Assembly (NCBI GenBank): GCA_021927905.1
Contig: BLLK01000022.1
Location: 3,038,001-3,102,000, forward strand
Reading direction: 5' to 3'
Origin: Chaetoceros tenuissimus
Lineage: Eukaryota; Bacillariophyta; Thalassiosirophyceae; Chaetocerotales; Chaetocerotaceae
Length of the DNA stretch: 64,000 bases
Shown here: positions 47,501-59,041 of the stretch, in pieces
Layout: every line of letters starts with the position of its first letter
Position numbering within the stretch: the first letter of the stretch is position 1
Translations under genes and position numbers: made by a program
Notes under the pieces: generated by a model
Told to the model about the DNA's origin: nothing
Seen by the model: the letters and a program-made list of their open reading frames with translations, nothing else
The model's database searches: none

Positions 47501-50058
47501 CACCACTCGCATACTTCCTTGAATATTCAGCTCCACAATGCACCAACTTTGGATATCTCCACGTTGTTAAAGAAGAAAAATGTAGATGGTGATGACGATG
47601 TATCATCTCGCCGAGGAAGTAGGTCAAATTCTATAGCAAATTCAGTTGACTCTTCCTTTGGAAGTTGGTCTGCCTCAAATTCAGTAGGTGAGAAAATAGA
47701 CACCTTAGAAGACATGATGAAGGCAATGGCAGCATATGATAACTCTATTCAGTACCACGAGGTAGAAGAGCCTGTCATCGAAAATGCCCAAGAATTAAAG
47801 ATGCAAGAAAGTTTGTAAGTCAACGTAAACGATTAATTTTTTGCGACTGCAGGCTAATCACGTCTAACTTTTTTCTTTTATCTCGTCCTTTCGATCAGGC
47901 ATCAAAGAACCCTTAGCAATGAAGACATGAAACCCTTGCACAAAGTATCATCGAAAAATTGTGGCATAGGTGCTGCTATCAAGGAGTATGACATTGATAC
48001 TTCAGAAATTGGTCCTCTTGGAGTAAGAAGGGCAAATTTTACTGCGGATAGATTCAAAAAGAGTATGAATGCCATGAGTTCACATAATCTTCGTTCGATA
48101 AATCCATCATCGAGACCTTCGTCATTTATGGGATTTAGCCTTGATGAACAAGACGTTGGACTAAACATATCTCGCCACTCTCCATCCAACTTGAATCTTT
48201 GGATTGGAGGTAGTACAATCAAGGTACGTGTCTTTCTTTAGTTGGCTAATAGGCCAAATTCTCACATCTTTCTTACTGAACAAAATTCAATTGTGTTCAA
48301 ACAAATCAGTCAATTTCATCATTTGAGGGTAATACCAAATTTGTGTCAGCTTCTCCTCCTATATCAAACCAAGATTTTTTTGCAATAAAACCGAAAGCCA
48401 CTCGTACGAACAGGAGTCCAATTAGGGAAGTCAAACAAAAACCAAGGACTAGGATCCAAAATAGCAATAGAAATAAACGATCTTCGCATCATTCCAAGCG
48501 TAAGGGATGGATTTTAAATCCTTTCAAACAAGAAGACGAAGAAGAAATATTGGCTAAGCGTACACACAATTCTCGTCGGTGGTCACATGTTTTCCCAAAG
48601 GGTGAAATTGAATTTAAACGGAGATCAGGTCCTAATTGGAATTCGTTGAAACAGCCAGCTATCTTACCAACTACAATTGATGTCTATCCAACTTCAACAG
48701 AATTGAAAGATGAAACCAAATACACCTTTAAGCATTCTACAGTCATTCTAGATGCTCTTGATCTTACCAATTTCACAAATCATTCTGATTTACTGATGGA
48801 AATGGTCAGACAAAGAATCATTCAAGATTTTCAACTTGTGCCCCAAAGTATTCTAGCAAAATCTGACTTTGGTATTGAATTTGCCAACAAGAGAAATTTA
48901 TCTTACGAGTGGAATGCCGAAGATGAAAATGATGAAATGAAAATTGAAAAGAGGCAAAAAGAACAATCTCAAATGATACAGCATGTGTTATCAATGGGTC
49001 ATAGATTTCATATAATTTCCTCAAATCCCTACTCAGATTCTGTTGAGGTTGTTGAATACCTAGCTAGGCATGCAAATAACCGAGAAGGTTTGAACACATA
49101 TAAGTACATCTACAAAATTTGGATGCCATGCACAGAAAGATATCAGAAAGTGTTCCAGTCATTTCAAAAGTTTCCCGAGGAGTACCCATGGAATAGACTT
49201 GACAATATGATAGCAGGCAATCTCGATGGGCATGGACTAGATGACATGACCAAATGTAGACGCCTAGCTTTCCTAATTGTACCTGAAGATTTCGAAAATG
49301 CGAAAGACGAAGAAGGATTTATCCGCAAAGCAAAACGTTTCATAGACATCCTGGAGAGGCTTGCCTCGAAGAAACTGAACATTGAATTAGAAACTTCGAA
49401 TATGAAAGCGGGGCAGAATATAGAGAGAAAGACAGAAACAACCTCCTTCATAATTCATTCGCGTAAACAGGGCAGATATGAATGGATAGAAGTTACTGTG
49501 AACAAAGTCTGGAAGACCACTCGATCTTTCAGAGTAGGTTTCAAATGGCTTGTGGCTGGTGCTATTAAAGTTGAAGCACAAATCCACATGATGCAAAGAC
49601 GGTGTACTCAATTTGGACTCACTTTTATACCTGCGCCAGAGTACACAACAAACAGTAACTGGGACATGAATCCACTTGTGAGACCTGAAAGCATTTTCGT
49701 CAAGGAGGCGGGTAAAGCAGAACTTGTAGAGACTGCTTTGTGCGAAAAGTTTGGATTTTTTAGTGACGGAAAGTTCGACGTATGGCCTAGAGATGTAGAG
49801 GAAGCGTACAATATCAAAATATCGAAACCTACTGGTAGGTTGTCTAGAGTACGAAAAATTGTCGCTCCTCAATATGTCCATCGCTCTGGAACGCTATTTG
49901 TGCGTGTGATTAAATGTGTAAACCAATCAGTCGTTTTTCTGTTTCTTGAAAATCGCAAACACATTGGAGACAATCAGGAAATGTTACGAACGGCTCGAAT
50001 TATTTTTCGAGATATTGTTTCATTCAATTCAGAGCTGGATACAGGGTTGCTTGTTTAA
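44505..50058 (+). CDS. DEPDC5/Iml1-like GATOR1 subunit
   Basis: Seven exons (44505-45695, 45767-46083, 46161-46320, 46388-46777, 46847-47814, 47899-48223, 48310-50058), all in frame, 1,699 residues. The Iml1 domain is recognisable: FITDDTKITCRSRSARIIWL, EMWDYSSPFQGGDALYGDGE, LFDEWKGLDVSHSLTVVFFS, DHFQVVVENQTRADWDSLIK and a Rossmann-like VVSAGSGVFEVDK. The C-terminus (FFSDGKFDVWPRDVEE, then YVHRSGTLFVRVI) matches the end of DEPDC5. GATOR1 is a GTPase-activating complex for Rag GTPases that restrains TORC1 when amino acids are short. I find no DEP domain between the middle region and the C-terminal domain. Long Ser/Asn-rich linkers (residues 40-130 and the region coded by exon 5) swell the protein. 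Confidence 0.88.
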
Positions 50059-50095
50059 ATGAAATTTGTTATTATTAACTTAAATTTTTCCAGTT

Positions 50096-51565
50096 CTAGT
50101 TCACTTTCTCTTTAGGTCTCTTGTAATTTGCCATAATATCCTTCAAAAAGTTCACATTTGCAGCAAAATAGAGGATAGAAGCCAACCAAACTTGAAAATG
50201 CACTGACATACCCTTCATCTCCAATAGGAACGCACTCCCCAACCAGGTCAAAATCGAGGTTACCAAAAGTCGAATTGCTGCAAACATTTCTTTTGAACGC
50301 CATTCAATTCTATCTGCACATAATGGCAACAATGCAAAGTACCATAAAAAGTATTGGGCGGTTATAACCTTGTTTAAAGCCACGAATAAAAATGTTTGGA
50401 TAAAGAGCGCAAATGTCAAATCATAAGGCGCAATACCTAAACTGGAGAAAACTAGAAGTACAAGTTGTGGTACTAGTAAGATTCGCCCCATAATCTTTAA
50501 TGACAGTAACAATGAATCCGCACCAACTGTAGCCATTCTAGATTTGGCAAGGTAAATCAAATACCAAAAGAAGGAATAATTGTGTCTATGATCAAGTCTT
50601 GAGAAGTGGTATAATAGACCTTCTTCCAGTGCAATTTGACCATAGAAATGAATCGCAAGATATGTTAAAAGTCCAAAGGTTCCCATGGATGTGAACAAAA
50701 ACATTAATGATGACTTGCAAAGTAATCTCCCAATCCAGAGTTTAATCAATTGAAATAGTCTTTTTGGTTCCGTCCATGGAAATGGATACCTAATACTATC
50801 GTTTGCACCACTTAGACGAGCAGGGAAAATTTGTGATTGCCATCCATAGACAACTCTACTCCTTTTCTCTTGGTAAGCAAAGTATGTCATGAAGGAAGCG
50901 GTGTAAATGATAGGATACAACTTTGCATGTATTGCCAATCCATGAATGACACCAGCAATCATCGCCTTGACCCAGATAGGTTTCTTAAATGTCTTGGATG
51001 TTGCTACTGCTACAGTCCCCAAAACTGACAAAAGAACCACAAAACTCTCTGCACTTCCCCTGGTACATATATTAATAGGCAATGGATTTAGCATCCACCA
51101 TAGTGCATCTTTGACCTCTTGACTGATTTGCACACTTTGACTATCTTCTTCTTTTTTGTTCTCATTTTCTTCCCTTGCTTCTTTTCTCATTTTCATAATG
51201 ATGAGACCGCAGAACGCATCTGCTATGCAAAATAGTAATCGACCAAAATATCTCTCCCTCATGAACCAAAAGAAAACATGTCCATTCTCAAGATTGGGAT
51301 TAGATCCGAAGGAGAGTATGTAAGCTAGAAAGGGCGTATAGCGATAGGTGTGTCGCTTATAAGGAGACTTTCCATTCGCAATATGTCTAGCTGCATCTGT
51401 GAATACTTCATAATCGATATCTGTGTACTTGACTCCTTGTAGGAAAATACCATCATCCAAGAGGATAGGGAGGATGATCATGCTAGCTATTCGCAGTAAG
51501 AGGCCTGCGATGAATGGCCTCTTACAAATGGCTGCCAGGAAATCATTTAGCTTTTCCAAGTTCAT
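50096..51565 (-). CDS. GPI mannosyltransferase 1 (PIG-M)
   Basis: Single exon, 489 residues, a typical length. The DxD-type motif YTDIDYEVFTDAARH (Asp49, Asp51) faces the ER lumen in this family. HTYRYTPFLAYIL and NPLPINICTRGSAESFVVLL are further PIG-M signatures. About ten hydrophobic helices follow. It adds the first mannose to the GPI anchor precursor, using dolichol-phosphate mannose. Its 3' end meets that of the DEPDC5-like gene about 40 bp away. Confidence 0.95.
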   Translation of the reverse strand: MNLEKLNDFLAAICKRPFIAGLLLRIASMIILPILLDDGIFLQGVKYTDIDYEVFTDAARHIANGKSPYKRHTYRYTPFLAYILSFGSNPNLENGHVFFWFMRERYFGRLLFCIADAFCGLIIMKMRKEAREENENKKEEDSQSVQISQEVKDALWWMLNPLPINICTRGSAESFVVLLSVLGTVAVATSKTFKKPIWVKAMIAGVIHGLAIHAKLYPIIYTASFMTYFAYQEKRSRVVYGWQSQIFPARLSGANDSIRYPFPWTEPKRLFQLIKLWIGRLLCKSSLMFLFTSMGTFGLLTYLAIHFYGQIALEEGLLYHFSRLDHRHNYSFFWYLIYLAKSRMATVGADSLLLSLKIMGRILLVPQLVLLVFSSLGIAPYDLTFALFIQTFLFVALNKVITAQYFLWYFALLPLCADRIEWRSKEMFAAIRLLVTSILTWLGSAFLLEMKGMSVHFQVWLASILYFAANVNFLKDIMANYKRPKEKVN

Positions 51566-52651
51566 TATCTATCATTGAAGTCAAAAATACAATAGCTAAT
51601 TCTTAAATAGAACAGGATGAAGAGCTCTTGGCTCTTGGATTGAACATCGAAAAGATACCAAAGATACCACAGTCCATCCATACATACCTTAGTCACGTAC
51701 TTACTATCTATTTCTGTTTCGCGATGAGGGGCGTTTCATACAAATTTGTATGAAGACCCTTTTTTCCCTTTCTTTTCCCTTTCTTTTCTTTATCTTTTTC
51801 TATATGCTTGGTTTCCCGCCTTTTTTCAAATTTTCGTCGGAGTTGCCTCACTCATTGCTCAGCGAGCCATTTCTCGCTCAGCAAAAAACACAAGCAATCC
51901 TCATTACTTTTACACAACACGCTGAAGCAATCTCTACACTGTTGTCCACTGTTGTCATCAAATATAAAAGAGAAACTCATCATATCAAAAAGAGGTAGCA
52001 AATACAAGTGGAGTGAGATACTAGGTGGGAAAATAGTAGGTAAGTTTTAGTGCTTCATTCATAATTTTCTCAAGCTTCAGTCAAAACTAATACATCTGAC
52101 ATTTGCTTGTTTTTTCACTTAGGATTTCTCAAAGTCACATCTCAACAACCCCTGGTCGGATTAGCTTCAATCCTGGCTCATTTTTTTCGTCTTGAAGTCT
52201 AGTTTTCATCGTGGTAAGTTTCGTTTTCTTTACTCGTCTCCTTGTTGAGTTCTACAAGACGAAGCGTTTTGATTCCATATTTGTTCTTACCATTTTTGTT
52301 CTTTCATTAAAAAATAGGATTTCTCAGGAACTATCAGTCCAATTCACCTGAATTTTTTTTTGTTTTTCACCTCTTGGAAAGCTAAATACACTTCGGTACG
52401 TCAATATTATTCACTAAGCCTTCTTACCACTTTCGCTGCATGAAATAAGTTCTAATCATTTTTCTCTGTCAATTTTTTTCTTTTTACAGTAACCTATAAG
52501 CTCTAGTTACCTGATCCATCTTTCATTTCCCTTTGTATTATCCATATAGATCGTGCCAAGGAGGTTCTAGCTTGTCTAGTGAAAAGCATAGTAGGCCATC
52601 TGGTTTGAGTACTGTGTTTTGCCTCCGACCGCATTGATAGGATTCTGCAAC
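51566..52651 (+). promoter_or_regulatory. Upstream and spliced 5' leader region of the cassette's first gene
   Basis: No coding frame. I read three putative leader introns with good borders: 52040-52122, 52214-52317 and 52396-52489 (GTAAGT or GTACGT donors; ACTTAG, AAATAG, TTACAG acceptors). The two middle leader exons (52123-52213 and 52318-52395) both begin GATTTCTCA and share a T-run, so they look duplicated. The left 17-bp candidate terminus of the transposon lies at 51728-51744. Confidence 0.45.
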
Positions 52652-54572
52652 ATGTCGTTCATCGATGGGAAATATTGTCTGACCTGCTCCTGTCAGACAA
52701 TAGAAAGAACAAGATACAACTCCAAAACTAATAATGGAGATTACCAAATCTCTGGTGAAGGCCTAGAATGTTCTCTCTGCAAATGCTTGATCTGCAAGGA
52801 TTGCATTTCAGAGTTATCAGACCAAATCGATCCCAAAAAGAATCTCAGCAAGTACCACTCTGATACTTATCCCTTTCTTAAGGGAATCATAGATTATACT
52901 GATGGAAAACCTTTATCCAACAAGTATATTGGTCACTGCTGCATCATATCAAGGTTCTACAAGCACCGTGCTGCTCCTACTGCTCTTACTACTCCTAGTA
53001 CAAAAAGGAAAAAGAACAGATCTTCCGTTCGACTAGGTGGAGCCTTTGTTTTACCTGAGTTTGATCTGATTCTACCTACTGTAGAATGTATTCCTGATGT
53101 ATTTTCTCTTGGAAGAGATGAATCTCATAAGGAGAAATGGCACTTTGTTCTAGATGAAAAGTTTGTCGAGGAGCATCTCAATGATGCTGTACCATCTACC
53201 AGTCTACCTCCAACTTGGAAGGTCGTACGTGGCTTGAAATTCAAGCTATCACAGCCTCACAACATAGATGGCAAACCAAGCAGGAAGCCTGTAAGTTCAT
53301 CTACTACTTTTTCTTTCTTTTATTTATTTCATTTGTTAACAATTTTTGTAATAGACAAAAGTCAATATCTTCTACGTTCCACAGGTAAATGATTGCTCTT
53401 ATCTGGAATCGTTTCGAGGCCACAAGGACAGATTTAAGAGTGCAGATATCAGCAAAATGGTTTACTTCGATCACAACAAACATTCTAATGATTGTGATGT
53501 TACTATCATTATTGGCATCAATAACGATAGGAAGACAGGAACTCTGCTTTTGTGTAGATTTCATCGCCTGCAGGCAAAGCTAGGTATCATTTCCGAACGA
53601 CTGCTTCTAGAACAACTCCAATCTCAGCTACCATTTCATAACAATGGATTGGAGCGAATGCGAACAGGAGGATCCTCCGGTCTCTGTTCTTATAGCCCTG
53701 AGTTGAAGCAGATGCTTCACACTCATAACTCCACTCCAAGGATGAGTAAAGGTTCTATATTTTTGCTCCGTGCCGATCGACTCCAATGGGATATATTTTA
53801 TATTGGAACCAAAGATAAATTGTCTACGGTCAAGCATACCTGGTACTCCAATCCTGTCTCAGGAGGTAACTTTAACATGGAGGAGTGGATGTTCCGTGAG
53901 CATGCTTTTCTTTCTGAGTTCTGTGCCACAAAGCCTCTGACTGCACAGTTACTCAAATGCATTAGAACCAGCACCAAGACCCCAGACCTCAACATTGCCA
54001 TCAACGCGATCGAGGAAGAGCTTCAAAACATGTACTGTGCAAGGGCTGTTGTGAAGCTATTCCTTGATGGGAAGAAGATGAAGCCTCAAGCCATACGCCA
54101 ACAGTTTTATATTTTTTATGCCTTCATGTTCCTCAACTTTACACTAGTGATGCATGCAGTTGCTTTGCACCTAGATAGATTTTCCGATGGAGAAGAAAGT
54201 CTTGAGAATAGACTTTGCTTTTCCTTTCCTTTGGATAGGGATGGTAGAAGTGGTCTTGCAAAAACTGGATCTTGTCCGTATGGACGAGGTGGAGCTGGTC
54301 TAGATAGATTTTGCTTTGCTCTTCTAGATTGGACTAGTACTGAACGTCGTCGTAGGCGAACATGGACTCATCCTGACAATCAAGGAATCGATGGCAGTGC
54401 AACTATTGTGGCACAAGAGACTGGTACCATCAATAATAGGCTGAATCGAGAGAGATGGAATAGGTTCCGCGATGCAGCCATTGCAGCTGGTGGGGCTACC
54501 TTGGCAAGGAATGTTGATCGTTTAGAAGATCTAAATTATCCTCCTCCAAGAAATAATAATAATAATAATTAA
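52652..54572 (+). CDS. Unrecognised zinc-binding protein in the transposon cassette
   Basis: Two exons (52652-53290, 53355-54572), phase 0, 618 residues. The ATG at 52652 is the first after a spliced-looking leader. A Cys-rich N-terminus has KYCLTCSCQTIERTR and then GLECSLCKCLICKDCISELS, which suggests two zinc sites of RING or zinc-ribbon type. The middle has GINNDRKTGTLLLCRFHRLQ and the later part LDGKKMKPQAIRQQFYIFYA. It ends in six Asn codons. I do not recognise the family. It faces the next gene tail to tail with 82 bp between, and may be a transposon accessory protein. Confidence 0.75.
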
Positions 54573-54654
54573 TGAATCAACTTATTCTCATACTTAATAT
54601 TTAAAAACTTATTCTATTCTAAGATTGAATAAAGTTCACACTTTCCAAATGCAT

Positions 54655-55642
54655 CTACCAACCATCCTTTGGTTCAACCAACTTACGAGCATCTACTGAA
54701 GATACGATATATTTGTAACTTCCATGTTTGCTAACCCTTGCACTGCCACGATCGTCAAACTCATGTCTTACTTCAAGATTAAGTGAACCTTTTTTGATGT
54801 TGTATACCATCTCATTGATAATCCAAGAGAATACCTTTGCTGTTGCTGCACCTACTCCAGCCATTTCCTTTTGAAGATTAATGTAGGAACATGACATCCG
54901 GTGTTCGTTCCACAACCACAAACCAATGTTTGCTTCAAGAAAAGCATGACGCTGTGGAAACCAATACTGGTTAGCACTACCATGAGTGCTCACAACTTTA
55001 GCCAATGCAGCAGTCAATCTATTAGTAACAGTAGCATGACGACGCCACATATGAATGAAACAAGGCTGCTTCATAGGTCCAAAAGTCTTCTTCATGAGAT
55101 CAAAAGTTAGAGGTTTATTATTCTTGCCAACGTAGCGAAGAAAATGCTTTGCCACATGAGACTTGAGTACCTCTGCGTTTGGTTTACTTGGAGAAGATGG
55201 TCTTGCTTTTTTCTTTTCATCTCTCATTGCACTTCTCGCAGGAAAAGTAACAATGTCTGCTGGAGCTTTTGTGGAAATATCAATTGCTCTAGATAAGGCA
55301 TCGGCATTATTCAAGCCAGCATTGAAGTGTGTGCGGTAGGCATGAGGTGAAATCTGAGCTGGAACGAAGCCTCCGTGGCTGTCTACACTTTCCACAGAAG
55401 CAACATCTGAAATAGAACCAGTATCTGATGCATCGGAGTCTTGAGTGAGGTCAACGTCAGGTTTTGCTGCAGGTTTCTTGTCATCCTCATCTCCCGTAAG
55501 GTCAATAAAGTTACTACCTTCGGCAACAGCAGCCTCAGCAAGGATATCAATAGCTATCAAAAAGAATGTATTTCATTATGAAATTTCATATCTTATTCTA
55601 AAGTGTATAAGTTTAGATCTACTTACCTCTTGGATGGAACAT
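54655..55642 (-). CDS. Unrecognised protein with SUMO-interaction-like motifs in the transposon cassette
   Basis: Exon 1 is tiny (55642-55627, coding MFHPR and one base). Exon 2 is 55553-54655. Together they give 304 residues. The N-terminus has NFIDLTGDEDDKK and VDLTQDSDASD, hydrophobic-acidic motifs like those that bind SUMO. The C-terminal half is globular and basic (HMWRRHATVTNRLTAALAKV, FPQRHAFLEANIGLWLWNEH). Its start is 203 bp from that of the divergent transposase, so both could share a promoter. Function unknown; it may correspond in role to accessory genes of other MULEs. Confidence 0.7.
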
Positions 55643-55845
55643 TCTTCAAATTATGAGAAGGTCGCGGAAGGATAAAGAGCTTTGGAGGATGACTACAGCA
55701 TAGATTAGAGCATAAGCGCTGCTAGAGGTGGTATCTACTATGCTCATTGGATATTAGTATGATTTATAAGACTGCTTTGCGCACGCCGTATTCAAAAATT
55801 CCTTTGGCAATCTAATGGGTCGTGGGATAGCTCATAATCTCTACC

Positions 55846-58423
55846 ATGTTTCCAAAATCAGTAACAGATGGCGGCAGTCATTGGACTCTCATCGAATCCC
55901 ATGAATGTAATACTAGTACAATTGGAAGTGATATTTCAGATAAAGAATTCGAAATCTATGATAAATTTGTTATTGATCATAGCAATGATCATTATCAGAT
56001 AGTGAAGAGAACTAAGATTACCCCTATGGAATCACCAAATTTGAATGAAAGATGGGGTGAGACGCAATCCATATTCAATCTGAAATGTACATGTAAACAA
56101 GCATCCTTCATTGTAAGAAGAAAGGCTGGGTCTATCGCCATCTACCAAAAGGGTAACCATTGTCACCAGTATGGTCTAGCGGCCAGGAATACCTCCAAAA
56201 AAGGACTGCCCTTGAATTTAAAAGCATTCCTTAGACCTTTCGTAGGAATGCCTAATGCAATGAAACATGCTATTATCAAGTTAACCCTTCTCGACCCTGC
56301 AACGCAAACTGATTTGCTACTTCCATATAAGTTTGAAGATCTAGAAGATACCTCAAGTCTCAAAGAAAAGATCAAAGGGTATCTGAAGAGAGAGAAGAAG
56401 AAAATGACATCGATGCATATTTCCGAAAGTGATTTGATAATTGGCCCTTCCCAAAAGGACTTACTTGTATACCTCCGTAAGCATATGGTTAGTATAGAGA
56501 CACTTGCGCAGCACTGTATGTCAGGTACGGCACCAAAGAATAAACTATGGATAGTATATGAAGATGTTTCAACCAATGGTAATGGTAGATTTACTCATAT
56601 TACATTCCTCCATTCCGATGCCATTGCTTTGATTAGGTCTGCTGTTCATGCCACCGCATCGCGGAGGTAAGTTACTATCTTAAACTTAGATCACTCATCC
56701 AACGTAAATGCTAACACTTGATAATAATAGTTTTGCATTCCAATCAGAGGTTGACTATACACACTTAGATTCAGATCATGGTCTTGTACTTGGAGTAGTT
56801 GGAACCTCTGATGCTCATCGCCACTTCCATCCTATTATCTATGATCTAAATGTTACAGAGAATGCTGTTGGAAGTACGCGGATGCTTAAGTTAGTAGATA
56901 TGTTGACCTTGTGCATTTCTCAAAAGCATATTACTGTACTAAAAGATGCCTCTCTAGCTTTGGAGAAGGCTGCCAATTCAAATCTTAATTTGGAGGCTAG
57001 AGATTGCTTGACTCACAAGGTTCGTTCGAAGACATGGACAAATAAGAATGGTGTGAGTGGTACGCGTGGTTCACTTGAGACTTATATGATGAGTAAATCA
57101 TGTAAGCCAAATGAAATATCTCAGTTACTATCTGTTATGTTAGCCTTAGATACTTTGCCAACAATAGAGAAGTATCAAGCAGCTGTCATTTTGCTATACA
57201 AGGATTTCGACGCACCAAAGAAATGGTCTTTTTCGGCATCGGTAACAGTGAAAGACCATATCAAATCACATTACTTTCCATTACAGCCAAGAATAGGTCC
57301 TATTCATATGCCTGGGGAAGTACATTCATCAAATGGGCTTGAAAGAAAGTGGTACCCAACAAAGCAAAGTATTGATATCTATCGCCAGCAACAGAATCTT
57401 GGACTTGTAGAGGCTACCTTACGTGCGGTCGAAAACAGGTCAATGATCCAATGGACATCAGTTACTTACCAATCAAAACCAAAATCTACAAAGGAGCAAT
57501 GGGATGTGGTTAGAGATTGTGCTTTGTATTTTCCTGCAACATTGAGGCACATGCTAGTATATAGCAATCATCAGAAGCTTGCGTTTACGGAGATGCTTGA
57601 ACCAAGTTCATTGAAGAACCTTTTCGAACGACAGCAATTTCAATCACTTAGAATTTATATCCCATCCTGGGATTTCTTGGAAAAATTATATGCTGAGGCA
57701 GCAAATATTGATCTGCAGAGAATGGATGAGAATGGTAGGAAGTGGTTGAGAAATGCTCGAAATGGGAAAGAGTTGACGGAGACAATCTTATCCTCTGTTG
57801 CTGCCAACGTTGGTACTAATTTATGCAAGATGAATAGTGAACCATTAGAAAATGATGATATATATACATATCTCAAAAGACATGGTCAAAGAGGTATCAG
57901 TTTATTTCATTACAAAAACTTACCAACTTCGCCAAGAGGAAGTGTAAGGGATATCCATAAGAAAATTAAACGTGAGCACGAACAGAGGCAAGAGTATGAT
58001 AAATGGATTGAACATGAGCAAAAGGTATCTGAAGATGGAACATCTGAGTCTAAAGCAGCATCTCCAAAAAGCAAAGGAAGTGAAAAGAAAACCAAATTGA
58101 AAGAAAAAGAACTGGGGGCTTTTCTATGTCTTTCAATACTTCGCGGAGGTTCAGATGCAATTCTTGATTCTGTTGACGACGGCTATCAGTTGAAGTGTAC
58201 CTGTGAAGCATTTAGAGTGGATGGAACTTGTTTTGAGTCAAAGCTATTTGGTTGGATTTTACTAAATAGAAAACCAAGAAAAGATTTCTTACCTCATATT
58301 ACAGATGGTATCAATAAAGAAAGAGAAGCAATATTGGAAGTGTTTCGAAGTAGTTGTCGCCGTACGTCGCAAACACCATTAGATGCAGAGGCCCCATTGA
58401 TTGATCCAGTGCATTCTAAATAG
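55846..58423 (+). CDS. Mutator-like (MULE) transposase with FLYWCH/FAR1-like N-terminus
   Basis: Two exons (55846-56666, 56731-58423) give 837 residues. The N-terminal zinc-like domain reads LKCTCKQASFIVRRKAGSIA, then YQKGNHCHQYG (C-x-C ... H-x-H). The catalytic core has Asp282 in SEVDYTHLDSDHG followed by VLGVVGTSDAHRHFHPIIYD, Asp346 in VLKDASLALEKA, and Glu478 in HSSNGLERKWYP: the DDE order and spacing of MULE transposases. A SWIM-like end (Cys763 and Cys765 in LKCTCEAFRVDGTCFES) has Glu where the usual His should be. The reading frame is whole, so the element may be young. MULE transposases bind terminal inverted repeats and cut and paste DNA. Confidence 0.85.
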
Positions 58424-59041
58424 ATAACAGTATAGCATAAGACTAATAGAATATGAGTATGTGGAATATGTAGTATTAAGATGATTAGCTTGAACTACTA
58501 TTTCAATAGGTGCTGCGAAGGGTGTGTGAGTGATGTGTGAAAAAAGTTGATGTTCTTGACTGGATGGGTCTGCCAGAACCATCGCGTGAACCGGTCTGGT
58601 GAAGTCATTGCATGATTGCATGGACGGATTAAGGGGATGAAAAGGCTATTTTATGGCCTATAGTCATCCTTTGTATGGACGGCTCATAATCCTTTGTATG
58701 AAACGACCCACATTGGGTAAAATGTAACATACAGAAGACACTCTAAATTCGCATAGAGTGCCCTCTATAAAATTGCAAAAAAACATATGAAAGTTTATTT
58801 GAAGCTGCTGGTAAAAACGGAAAGAGTAACACACACTTTTTATACACAGCAGAGAGAGACCGTTGTTGTCCGCTTTGGTGGTGTTCGTTTTGGAGAGTGT
58901 GTGTGTTGTGTGGAAAAGAGAGAGCGATGAAACGGACGTTATTTGAAATAACTGCCATGTTTACAAACATGGCAAGAGCAGAGCGGCGAGCGGCGAGCGG
59001 TTGCAAGCATTAGATCTGATCATTTACATATAACCTACGAG
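58424..59041. other. Right end of the transposon and upstream of the decayed LRR copy
   Basis: About 620 bp. The right candidate terminus is at 58693-58709. Beyond it lies ordinary AT-rich sequence and, near 58980-59000, a 'gcggcgagcggcgagcgg' short repeat. Confidence 0.45.

Larger units (their letters stand above)
51728..58709. mobile_element. Candidate Mutator-like DNA transposon with three genes
   Basis: Left terminus 51728-51744 and right terminus 58693-58709 are inverted copies matching at 16 of 17 positions (GGGKCGTTTCATACAAA). The left copy runs into a perfect 20-bp palindrome (51735-51754). The right side has a second TTTGTATG about 27 bp further in. Inside are a zinc-binding protein gene, a SUMO-motif protein gene and a MULE transposase gene, all spliced and apparently whole. 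I could not find matching 8-11 bp target duplications outside the termini, so the borders are provisional. The transposase itself is secure. Confidence 0.5.

Noticed and set aside
51728-58709. Retroelement or Polinton-type explanation of the cassette
   Set aside because: No reverse transcriptase, integrase, capsid or protein-primed polymerase motif was seen; the DDE and zinc motifs fit a MULE DNA transposon.
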